NCBI GenBank assembly: GCA_033964015.1
Contig: CM066916.1
Coordinates: 12,564,501 to 12,628,500, forward strand
Origin: Scolanthus callimorphus
Lineage: Eukaryota; Cnidaria; Anthozoa; Actiniaria; Edwardsiidae
DNA: 64,000 nucleotides
Reading direction: 5' to 3'
In this document: positions 12,001 through 20,883 of the stretch, piece after piece
Numbering within the stretch: the first letter of the stretch is position 1
Layout: each line of letters opens with the position of its first letter
Made by a program: the position numbers and the translations under genes
The notes under the pieces: generated by a model
What the model saw: the letters and a program-made list of their open reading frames with translations, nothing else
Told to the model about the DNA's origin: nothing
Database searches by the model: none

Positions 12001-14442
12001 TAACCGGTTTGCTACAGCGTAAGGCGGCTTTCAACCGTGTAAGCGGCTTTTGGCGTGTAATACGGCTGCTTATCTGCACTCGATGTTCGTTCTTATATGG
12101 TTAAATGACGTCACAATCGCATAATAAAACACAGTATGACGGTCAATCAAAGCTCTTCAATGGTTGCTCGTGTATTCTAACATATTTTGTTGATTTCCCA
12201 CAGGAGGGTCGAGTAATATAGCTGGTATCGTTTTCCTCGTGTTTTTCATTTTACTTGTCATCGTCCTGGTGGTCGTGAGCTTCATCAAGCGAGACTTTCT
12301 CAAAGCAAAATGGCGAACAATGAAGCAGGAGAGGCGTAAAAGGTATGCATTTTTCTCATCTTATCGCATAATTACGAGTGATTTCATTTGCCATGCCATG
12401 GCTTCCAGTCCCTAATGGCGAGCATTAAAGGGAAGCTGTCACGGCATAGCGAAACTTAGCCTTACTGTGAAGAGGCTAAAAAACAGTTTTGTTCATTGTG
12501 AATAGCCAAACTATCTATCTACAATGGGGGCCAAAAATAAGTAAACACTTGCTATCCAGGCTGTTCCCCGCTCCCCTGTTCAATGTTGTTTGGTGCGCGC
12601 AGCGTTCAATTCAAATTGGCATACTCCAACATTGGAAGGGGGAACGGGGTGTTTACGATACTTTTGTCCGCCGCTGTCTGAGTGAAGTAACGCATGCGCA
12701 CTAGCCTACTTTAGGCCATTGGAAAAATAATACGTGACTGTTGGAAGGGGGAACGGGGTGTTTACGATACTTTTGTCCGCCGCTGTAGGTTTGTAGATGA
12801 ACCTTTTATCTGTCAAACGAATACAAATTTGGCGTATCTGCTTCTGTTATTGAGCTGTTGGAATCGGATTAAAACTTGATGTTTTTCAATCGTTACGGCC
12901 CGTACATTACGAAGCAGTTGTCAAAAATTTAAAATATGCCACTAAACGAATACAAACTTCAATTTTTTGCTTCTATTGCTTTCTAAAAGTCACATGAATT
13001 ATATAAATAGATTTAGGGGTTGTCTGAGAAGACGACGGGTCATATTTTTCAATATTTTGCTTTACCGAGCGCGACAGCCTCCCTTTAACAAACGAGCATG
13101 TTCTTTTCGCATTGTTAGAGTTTGAATATAGTTCAGTCCAGTTTCGAATTCTCTGCTCTACCGCTGAATGGTATCGACGGCGTATTAAAATAATCACTAT
13201 TTTGATACCCCCGTGGAAGCCACAATTTGAAGTCGTAAAAGTTGTGAATGTCGATTAGAAACCGATCAAGCTTCAATTCTCAAGTCTTTTTATTACATTT
13301 CATACCACTACTCCCAGAGTCCTTCTCGTAGTTCCTTTTGTTTGGCTTATTAACACCATTGTCTTGCAGCTCTCAAATGAGCTCAAACGTTTGAATAACA
13401 AAACAATTGGAAGAGGATTCTGGTAGTAGTGGTATCAAGATGTTATAGGGGAATTGTGAATTGAAACAATAGACAAACTCGAAGAAACTTTTCGGACTTG
13501 ATGGTATTCGCAAGGTTTCCGTCTTCAAACTCACTGTATTTATGCGCCGTTGATACCTATTCAACGAGAGAGTAGAGAATTCTAAACTTGACTATTGCGC
13601 CTACAAAAAGAAAATACAAACGTTCCCCTCCCCCATCCCCCACTGTTGGTTCTTACTTGGAACTTTATTTTACTAGGTACGAAAGCGTCCAGAAAGACGG
13701 ACAGGAAAAGTCTCCCCCATTAAAACCAAGTGCCGGCAAAAAGTTCATCTCTGGGCCCGTGCCAAAATCTTCTGCCACGTCTGCCTCGCATACACCCATC
13801 CCTGCTACATCCGCCTCGCGTCCACCCATCCCATCCGCAACCAAACCCTCCAATGTACCTCCAAGACCTCCCCCCGGCAAGATAGAGCTGCCCAGCTGGC
13901 CACAGGAAAAGAGGGAGGACACCCCTGCTGCTGTTCCCCCTGTGACCCGCAGACCCCCTCCTCCTAGACCAGGTGCACCTAAGGATAGCAGCCTCCATCG
14001 TGCGTCGAGCCCGCCGGGCTTCATCCCCTCAGCAGCGGCACCCTCTAGACCTTCTCCAGCTCCAAGACCAGGAAGCCTGGCTGGTGTCCTGGACAAGAAA
14101 CCTTTGCCAGGTTTTGGTAAACAACCCGGGGCAAAATGGCCGCCACTTAATAAGGCCGCCTCTGATGGCAACGTTGTAGGTGCAAAACCTGCTACAAGAC
14201 CTCCACCACCGCCTACTATGCCGGTTAGACCAGTTTTACCCGTTTCAAATAAGGAGGAGGAGGAAGACGCCCCAGCATTTGTGAAACCATCGGATATCAA
14301 GAAAGCGCAAGGTAATCCTGCACCCGCCTCTAGACCCGTCAAACCTCCTCCAGGTAAGGCACTAGTCCCCCCTGGCAAGCGTCCAGTCCCCCCTGGCAAG
14401 CCTGGCTTACCCCCCTTACCCCCAGGAGCTAAGAGATCTTAA
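3012..14442 (+). CDS. ADAM metalloprotease-disintegrin, 3' part (10 exons)
   Basis: Exons 3012-3092, 3792-3842, 5442-5505, 7103-7208, 8898-9020, 10277-10358, 10918-11001, 11486-11570, 12204-12342 and 13677-14442 join in one frame through GT/AG junctions with compatible phases, giving about 526 codons. The order is: end of the disintegrin domain (ECDLPEFCNG), ADAM cysteine-rich domain (GYCFQGVCPT, NTKGTYHGCC, IYCGMLHC), EGF-like module, one hydrophobic helix, a basic stop-transfer run, and a long proline-rich tail. ADAMs are type I membrane proteases that shed ectodomains and bind integrins. The domain order and SH3-ligand-like tail fit the ADAM9/12/15/19/33 (meltrin) group, but orthology is not established. 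The signal peptide, prodomain and HExxH zinc site are not in the window and must lie upstream, so catalytic competence cannot be judged. No frame break is seen in the ten exons. Confidence 0.93.
3097..3656 (+). repeat. Minisatellite, 70-bp unit x 8, abutting an ADAM splice donor
   Basis: Units begin GTACGAAAATACTTTTAGGC and start at 3097, 3167, 3237, 3307, 3377, 3447, 3517 and 3587, nearly identical. Each ends CTAGGGTAAG, a donor-like string. The array begins four bases into the intron. Confidence 0.97.
3792..3842 (+). CDS. ADAM exon: disintegrin to cysteine-rich linker
   Basis: This short exon has 17 codons (CPANRFVHNGRSCGDGK) between a ctttcag acceptor and a gtatga donor, phase 0 on both sides. 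It matches the CPxxxxxxxGxxC start of the ADAM cysteine-rich domain. Confidence 0.88.
4610..5320 (+). repeat. Minisatellite, 50-bp unit x 14, ADAM intron
   Basis: The unit GTGACACTCAGTGACGTGCT plus 30 bp is repeated 14 times. Two units carry an extra 11-bp GCTGCTAACGT duplication. The array ends about 120 bp before the next ADAM exon. Confidence 0.97.
5442..5505 (+). CDS. ADAM exon: cysteine-rich domain (GYCFQGVCPT)
   Basis: It has 21 codons plus one base after ttttcag, with donor gtaagt. GYCFQGVCPTLDSQCQTLWG is the hallmark ADAM block (GYCxxGxCPTxxxQCxxLWG). Confidence 0.93.
5933..6221. mobile_element. MITE with ATGGACGATTCCAGCTAT termini
   Basis: The inverted ends AATGGACGATTCCAGCTATA / TATAGCTGGGATCGTCCATT enclose a CpG-rich interior with alternating GC runs. 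The terminus is duplicated at 5916. A shorter relative lies at 36322-36420. Confidence 0.75.
6381..6637. mobile_element. MITE with AGAGCGG termini
   Basis: Inverted ends AGAGCGGCTTTCACATGACT / CATGTGAAATCCGCTCT enclose an interior made of AGCCAATCA and CGCAATTG motifs. Relatives are at 29160-29406 and 33884-34126; a diverged one may lie near 28315-28455. Confidence 0.8.
7103..7208 (+). CDS. ADAM exon: cysteine-rich domain (NTKG block)
   Basis: It starts after gtcgtag (two bases complete the previous codon), carries 34 full codons including CYTINTKGTYHGCC, and ends with two bases before gtaagt. The last 21 exon bases plus the donor are the first of four tandem 57-bp copies (7188-7413). Confidence 0.9.
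7188..7413 (+). repeat. 57-bp x 4 tandem duplication of an exon end plus its splice donor
   Basis: Units start at 7188, 7245, 7302 and 7359. The first unit contains the last 21 coding bases of the ADAM exon and its gtaagt donor; the following units copy both (donors gtaagt, gtaaat, gttagt). Confidence 0.95.
7700..8085 (+). pseudogene. Non-LTR retrotransposon reverse transcriptase remnant
   Basis: In three frames, pieces of one LINE-type RT domain are seen in order: PPRSIESDVRPISLT (7768-7812), IAKIMDRFTRARVLPGITQQ (about 7815-7876), and FADFKKGFDLVDHRNLLDKL (from about 7977). The DFKKGFDLVDH block is the RT motif A with catalytic Asp. Frameshifts and stops show it is dead. It lies in an ADAM intron. 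Confidence 0.75.
8478..8745 (-). mobile_element. Truncated copy of the tRNA-derived SINE (3' half)
   Basis: It shares the AAGCGCTTTACATT and GTGTGTTAGTAT blocks and the internal order with the SINE at 914-1332 but lacks the tRNA-like head. Confidence 0.65.
8898..9020 (+). CDS. ADAM exon: cysteine-rich domain (CGMLHC)
   Basis: It has 40 full codons after gcttcag, with donor gtaaga. IYCGMLHCTN, DLPIIGADRE and GGKVKC align with the DVxCGKLQC...PIIG...C part of the ADAM cysteine-rich domain. Confidence 0.9.
9532..9680. mobile_element. Foldback MITE
   Basis: Inverted ends AGCCGCATTCACAC / GTGTGAATACGGCT with internal repeats of GACGAGTTTTCCGTC. About 150 bp, no coding potential, ADAM intron. Confidence 0.75.
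10277..10358 (+). CDS. ADAM exon: end of cysteine-rich domain
   Basis: One base plus 27 codons after cttcttcag, with donor gtaacg. The end DGIKCGDGK matches the G-x-KCxDGKxC motif that precedes the EGF-like module in ADAMs. Confidence 0.88.
10918..11001 (+). CDS. ADAM exon: start of EGF-like module
   Basis: It has 28 codons after catatag, with donor gtaagt and phase 0 on both sides. It reads MCYNRRCQNV...QPQCHSNCNNKG, equivalent to the CLNRQCQN...C..CNNxG segment of ADAMs. An earlier GT at 10980 gives an immediate stop in the next exon, so the donor at 11002 is preferred. Confidence 0.88.
11486..11570 (+). CDS. ADAM exon: EGF-like module
   Basis: It has 28 codons plus one base after cttcag, with donor gtatgt. 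ICNDAGDCFCNPCWTGKDC gives the CxCxxCWxGxxC closure of an EGF-like repeat. Confidence 0.88.
12204..12342 (+). CDS. ADAM exon: transmembrane helix
   Basis: It has 45 full codons after tcccacag, with donor gtatgc. About 24 hydrophobic residues (IAGIVFLVFFILLVIVLVVV) are followed by a basic cytosolic stretch (KRDFLKAKWRTMKQERRKR), as expected for a type I membrane protein. Confidence 0.92.
13677..14442 (+). CDS. ADAM exon: proline-rich cytoplasmic tail, stop codon
   Basis: It starts after tttactag, completes an Arg codon and runs 254 codons to a TAA at 14440-14442. The tail is dominated by Pro, Ala, Arg and Lys with many PxxP-type SH3 ligands (for example RPPPPRPG, RPPPPPTMP, PPGKRPVPPGK). Cytoplasmic tails of this kind recruit Src-family and adaptor SH3 domains in meltrin-type ADAMs. 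GC content is well above that of the flanking DNA because of proline codons. A minus-strand open frame across this exon is only its shadow. Confidence 0.88.
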
Positions 14443-14779
14443 TCTGTACGACAAAGCGTAGGTAAGGGTCCTGGCTAAACTACGACACATGTAGCGCCCA
14501 GCATTGTGACCTGCGTGTGTGCCGAGTAACATCAAAATCACGTGTCAGCAACATGTTTCTTATCTTACGAAGAAACATGCTTTGTCTCCCGGCTGCAAAA
14601 CGTCTCGCGCGCGACAATGTTTCCCGCGTGTCTAAACCTGGAAACACGTTTCCGGCTACAATGTTGTGTCCTAGTTTGGACAGGCCCTAAAAGTGGATCA
14701 CTTTATGTTTTTGGTGACTTACCCGCCAGTAGGCCATTTGCATTGGCTGATTGCATTTTTAAACCGCACCGGGAGGGTT

Positions 14780-15040
14780 GAGGACCTACGGATTATTTTC
14801 CAGGGGGGTTGTATTGGACTCTGGAAATTCCACGGGAGGGGGTGTGTCTGGAGACTGGAAATTCCAAGGGGGAGGGGTAAAAAAGACTTTCCAGTTACAT
14901 TTTATCCAAAAATAGATTTTCCAGGGGTATTTTGCCAGAAAGAAAAAAAGAAATTCCAGGGGAGGGGGTCTGTTTCACGAGTGGAAATTCCAGGGGAGGG
15001 GGTCTTTTTAAGGGAGGTCCTCAGCCCCCCGGTACGGTTT
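14780..15040. repeat. G-rich degenerate repeat (GGAAATTCCAGGGGAGGGG)
   Basis: Several imperfect copies of GGAAATTCCAGGGG alternate with G runs. The same vocabulary appears in the elements at 42982-44700 and 63400-63605. It lies downstream of the ADAM stop codon. Between 15041 and 15889 I see only AT-rich DNA. Confidence 0.6.
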
Positions 15041-15395
15041 AAAAATGCAATCAGCCATTATGACGTATTTTACGACTACTACCAGAAACCTTTGCGCTGT
15101 CCCTACCGCTATTGTTTTCAATGTTCTCAATGTGTTTATCTGAATAAGAAAGAAAACTGAAAACGATTCTCGTAGTTGTAGTAAAATGACGCAATAATAT
15201 AAATGGGCTATTCTTTTACAGCTCTTGTGTTCAAGAGAACTCTTTATTTCATCCTTTTTCTCGGCTTGCTTTTAGGTATAAACAAGAGTCCATTACTAAG
15301 ACTAAAAACCTTGTATTAGTGCTATCGTTTTGTGACTAAAATTATATCGTGGAAATTTCATTCTATACCGAAAAAAAAAAACGAGAAAAGGCTGA

Positions 15396-15401
15396 AATAA
15401 A
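15396..15401 (+). terminator. Possible polyadenylation signal of the ADAM gene
   Basis: An AATAAA lies about 950 bp after the ADAM stop codon and is the first good match seen on the + strand. There is no transcript evidence; a long 3' UTR would have to cross the G-rich repeat at 14780-15040. Confidence 0.25.
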
Positions 15402-15889
15402 ACTTTATATTGGACAAAACAGCTGTTTAGAAATTGGTAGGCCATTCACGTACACAATAACTTAATGCGGGCATCACGTTAAAATAGAATTGAATTTTAA
15501 AGATAAAAGTTTTACCTAAAATAACATGGTAAATTTAAAATCAAATCAAATTTTAGGTGGCAATTTTGAATTTTTTGACAATTTTGTATAAAATATATTT
15601 TACTATTCAGTTCATTTAAATATTAACTTTCCGCAAGAGTACAAATAGGAAAACCTTGAAACACTATTTACTAGATATTATACTTTCGTGCAATTTAGTG
15701 AAGAAATTGTTGAAGAATGAACAGCCGAAACAATGGCTTGTCAAATAAATTCAGCTTTTTACAAAATACGTGAAATACGTGAAATTCCTTACAAATGTTT
15801 CACGAATTTACTATTTGCACTTTAGTTGGCGTATTAGATAAGTGCTTATGATCACATAGGAAACTATGTGGTTTATAGTGCAAGCTTAA

Positions 15890-16275
15890 TAGAGAAAAGG
15901 GGCAAAACGTACTTCTTCATTTAATATATCAGACACGAGACAGGGTTTTTCATCAGGATTTCCGAACACCGAGAAGTGAGTTGAAAAAAAACGAGATAAA
16001 GCAGTTTTTAACGGACTTCGAGGTGTTTGAAAATCCTGATGAAAAACACTGTCGAGGTTTTGATATAGCTTCTCCAACGAATCATTTGATGTCGAGAAAA
16101 ATTTCAAAAATCTATCCAAATTAAGACGTAATCAAACTCATTCACGCTTATGATTTTCTTTGCTTAAGTTGATGATTTGTCAATGAGTTTGAGAACGAGG
16201 GTTAGAAACTCTAAAGGAGGACTTTACTAAAAAAGTGCGAAACCTCGACATCAAGCTTTAATTTGTCCCCTTTCT
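15890..16275. mobile_element. Foldback element with two nested inverted pairs
   Basis: Outer arms AGAGAAAAGGGGCAAA / TTTGTCCCCTTTCTCT and inner arms CAGGGTTTTTCATCAGGATT / AATCCTGATGAAAAACACTG. Non-coding. Nothing is recognised from 16276 to about 17490 apart from AT-rich sequence. Confidence 0.6.
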
Positions 16276-17489
16276 CTACTTACCTAAAATGTTGGTACAT
16301 TACACCTTTTGAATCAAGGTCCATAAGAATTTCATTTTCAAATTATTGGGCTTTTGGGGTTGGGGGCTAAGATGGCCGTCAAGGCCTGCTTTATTGGATC
16401 ACAAAACTACATTCGACACGATACGTATCGACACGTATCGACACGTAACCAGAGGGGCCTGTCCCACGATATTGATAGACAAGATGGATTCCTGGCACGA
16501 ACAATCCAGGTTTGTCTATTTTGTCTCGCAATACTAACTATTTCAATGAAGGATGTCGGAGCATGCGCGACTTACAGGGGAAATAGTGTAAACTTGAGAG
16601 AGAATTAGAAGGGAAAAAATGGAGAAAAAGATAAGGTACTTCGTTAGCTCTGCCGACACCGTTCCTTAAAATAGTTTTATATTGAATTAGGCTATTGTTT
16701 TCTGAACAACAAATACTCGTCAGTGAGCCAAATGGCCGATATTGAGTGACAAAAACAGTAATCTGCATATGAATTACAAGGTTTTTAGGATGTAAATAGT
16801 AAATTGTGTTTGCAATTTGATTCATGTGTTGAATCATTTGGGAGAATACATGCACGAAACTGTAAACCATTAGTCAATTTTCTTTTGAAAACCTGGCTTC
16901 ACATCGTCCAATTGGCACTTGAAAAATGCATCAATTCACTTGAATTATATTATTTATTACACATTCTTTAAAAGTAATACATAGTTGCTTTGATGTAAAC
17001 TATAGTGTAACATAGAACACCACTTTTGCTCATTTGTTATGTAGAACCAGTGAGAACAATAGTAATGATTTTTTTGTCAATAAAATCAGAAGTAAACATG
17101 GATGGTTCTACGTCGATCTATTTGTCTGATACCAAGCAATGTCACAACAGTGTCCTCCCCAAGAAATCATAGAGTGGTTTTCATCCGACTGTGAAATAGA
17201 TACTAAGAAAATACGCACTGCTATACACTATGAAAGTCATGTTTATTGTATTCTCCTTATTAAGTATGACTAGTAGACTCTATTAAACACTGACTATCAG
17301 TTTTTGTTTCACAATCTGATGAAAACCACTCTTTATGTGCAATGCATAGGAAAGAAGGTTTGGTTTGGAGAAATCTGCAAAGAATTTGTGCCACCGTGAG
17401 CTAGTGGGTTGCCGCCCCACCGACCACCCGCCCCTAGCCATTAACTTTTACATATACTTTCCGTTGAAATCTTTCCATGTGGGATCAAA

Positions 17490-18440
17490 ATTATTTCAAT
17501 AACGTACGGCTGCGAATGTTCTATTAGCCACTCGCGCATGTGAAATAGCCCTTGAAACTCGAGATATGTATCATTTTCGTTTATCAAACGTTATGCCCAT
17601 GCCTCCCATTTCTCAGTGATTTCTTCGGACAACAATTGCGTGACATCGCGTCTAACCAGGTTGTGCAAAGAATTGCTGAGATCTGGCTAAATACAAGGGT
17701 AACGTTCATTTGACAGCCACGTACACAAACTAATGTTACTGTGGCAAATGACGTAAACATTCCGCCAGTCCAATCAACTTAGACAAAAGAGCTGAACTAG
17801 CATTAGGAACAGCTTGTCACTAGACTGGCGTATGGCCTATGCCCAAGCCTCACATACGATCACTGGCTCAACGCATTCAGCATCTGTAATTAAAGTTGCT
17901 TGAAACATTGAAGAAGACTAGAGGAAAGCAGCAAAGTTGGTGGATGTGGGACAATTTTTTAATTACTGCGCATGCTCACACAACCATCATAAGACGACTT
18001 TTCTATTTCGTGCGGCTGTGAGTGTTTGCAGAATATGTGGCTCATTCCGCAGACGTGAAATAGCGCTTGAACTCGGGATACCATCCTATCTCCCACTGAT
18101 TTCTTCGTGACGACCGCCTGGGAACGGCAAAATGTGAAGCAACAATACAAGATTAACATTGATTTGGCAGCCACGTACACGAACTAGTATAATTGTGGCA
18201 AATGACGCACATCCGCCAGTCCAATCACAAGCCATTCCTAATGCAATTGAACGACTCGTCATTAGACCAGCGTATCACCTATGCCCAAGCCTCACATACG
18301 ATCACTGGCTCAAAGCATTCAGCTTCATTGAATAAAGTTGGTTCAAACTCTGAAGACGACTTAGGGAAAGCAGCAAAGTTGGTGAATGTGGGACAATTGT
18401 TTTAATAACTGCGCATGCTTACACAACCTTCATCGTCAAA
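17490..18440 (+). repeat. Direct tandem duplication of about 450-480 bp
   Basis: Segments 17490-17985 and 17986-18440 share, in the same order, GTGAAATAGC, CAGCCACGTACAC, CCAGTCCAATCA, CATACGATCACTGGCTCAA, GGAAAGCAGCAAAGTTGGTG and ACTGCGCATGCT. The copies have diverged. No coding sequence. From 18441 to 20820 I see no gene and no clear element. Confidence 0.8.
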
Positions 18441-20820
18441 AGACGACGTAAACGCAAAAGATCAATCTAGACACCATTCTCGTACCCAGAGCTCCTAAGC
18501 TCGTCATCTCGCGGGATGTTGGTTAGCTATACGGCGCGCATGCGTACAGAAAAAAAAAACAGCTTTGTCTCGCTTGCTTTTGACAACGTATCTTGCTAAA
18601 TAATATCAAACTTCGTTTGCTAGTCGTCTTTTCGACATTTGCGTTCAACGTCTACGCTCTACAAGTAATTTTAAGGCATTGGGTCACTTATACGCATGCG
18701 TCAGTGGCTGGCATCAGAGCCTCCCCCGCGAGGAGTTCTTTGTACAAGAATGGCTTATACTATATGGTTTTGTTAGTATACCCCATTCACACCAAAACCA
18801 TGTTTAGTTAAACAAGGTTTTTCTTCGCATCACATCATGCCAAGTTTCTTACTGCGATCAACTCTTACTAGCTAACTGATCACTTAGTAACATGTACAGT
18901 ACAGTATATTCAGTTTTGTCCTTGGAACAGTCTCCTCTTGGGGGATAAAGATTTAAACCAGTTTAATTTTTTTCCACCCGTTTTGTCGGTGGTCAGCTTG
19001 GTTTTACGGTCGTTTGTTATTTGCGATAAAATAATTGAAGTCGTGGGAATAATTTTAAACTGCTCAACATTTTCACACCAATGCGAATTTGGCATATTTA
19101 CTCGACTTGAGGAAAAAGAGAAAAAAACAGGACCATACTTCCAGACAAAGAGCTGAAGCGTCGTATGGCGACCGTACGGTTCTTACGCCCACGCCAGAGA
19201 TTTCGGCCCTGACAGTCGCTATCCTGGTGTTGAATTGCCCAGTAGCTAGATACCTATGGGTGAGAGTACGCCCGGCCACCAGACCATATAAGGACGCCCC
19301 TTGTACCGTTAGTGAACAATCAACATTAACTATGCATCACCAACGTATTTATAGGTCTGATGAGTGTGTAAGAGATCCATGTGGGACACGTTGGTTTTCT
19401 TTTTTAAACAAGCTTGTCTAACGGTAACGTAGAAATGTTTACACCGTTTAGCATGTTCTACGCATCAAAATACAATAGTACGCATTATGACCCGGGAAAG
19501 AATTTCTTCTTTAGTTTTCGGAGTTTGCGCATGCGCACACACGTCTAATTCTCGTCTAATTCAACATTTCATTAAACATGGGTGATTCAAAAATATCGAT
19601 TGAAGTTTAATCAGATGTTGAATTTGCTTGGCTCCAACCTTAGAATAATAATGCCTGACGAGTTGTTTACCGCAGATTCTTCTCGACTTTCGTTGCATTG
19701 TTCCTTCTCGGCAGGGAGTGTGTATCTCACCTGCTCAAAGATCTTACCATTTCCATAGAAACTGTATTTTAAACAGAACGATAGAGCGCTAGACGACAGT
19801 TCCATGTGTCAACATAGAAAAAGCATGTACTTCGAGTCGGATAAATCAACACTCCAAGTGCAGGAAACGTCTAGAAAATAAAACTCGGTAAGATGCAGGA
19901 ATAGACAGATTGGGTTATTTAGTTCACTTGATGACTACAAACCTGCCAACTCTCCAGGTTTTCGCGGGAATCTCTAGCAGGTTTTTACCATTGATCTCCG
20001 GGAAAAAAGTGAAACTTTGCTTAATTTACTGTATATCTCCCGGGTAAATTTCTCAGGATGTTCTCATATAGTTGTTGTATTTGAAACACAATCTCCAGGT
20101 GTTGGAGCTTTAGGGGTTGGCTGGTATTTGACTACTGAACAGAAGCGATCTTGGTGCAAATACGCGATGTGAATAATGATATTATGAGCTAGTTCTATCA
20201 ACTGGTTTACATTTTCTTCGGAATTAATAACTGAAATTGAAAGAGAGCGATATTCTATCAGTTTGTTCATAATTTTGGAAAGTTCACTCGAAAGTCGCCT
20301 TATGCATAATCACTCAAGCATTGAAAAGTATTTATGACATTGCTTTCATAATATTACCAAACGTTTATTAAGCAAATACTTACACGATTTCTATTTGGAC
20401 ACTGCATGACGATTGTCATAGTGTTTCTGTCTTGAAATTGCGGACACGAGAGTTGGGCTCATTTTGTGCATGCAGTACTTCATTTTTAAGTTTTTACGAA
20501 GAGCACACAGTAAAATACAGAAATATTCATTTTAAGCAAAACATGTAAACATCACTCTTTTGCAACGGCCGAGACGTTCAACATTTTGTAGTTGCTAGCA
20601 AACTCTGCACACTAACCAATGAATTATTCAGCCTTTCCTGCCCAACAGGGTGCGCGGAATGACCAATAATAACTTTACACTCGTAAATCCATAGGAAAAC
20701 ATAAAAGGAATGAAGATTGCTTTGCCGAGAAGAGCACCTTGTAGTGTAGAATCCCTCACGCAAGCACTGTAAAGTCAGTGGCATCGCGAGAAAAAAAAAA
20801 TTGATCTCTAGCAAGACAGT

Positions 20821-20883
20821 ATGTACGGCGGCGTAAGCAAGCCTTTGAAGTACTCTGTCATCTTCTTTAACTGGATATTCGTG
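20821..20883 (+). CDS. Tetraspanin exon 1 (start codon, first half of TM1)
   Basis: ATG at 20821, 21 codons ending KYSVIFFNWIFV, then a gtaagt donor at 20884. The KPLKYSVIFFNWIF start is the family's usual cytosolic N-terminus running into helix 1, which sets the start codon. Confidence 0.88.

Noticed and set aside
13665..14399. 244-codon open frame on the minus strand
   Set aside because: It lies exactly opposite the proline-rich ADAM exon. Gly/Ala/Pro-rich shadow frames are expected opposite CCN codons, and splicing plus domain context supports the + strand.
19089..19421. 110-codon open frame upstream of the tetraspanin gene
   Set aside because: No domain, no supporting splice or start context, and composition like the surrounding DNA.
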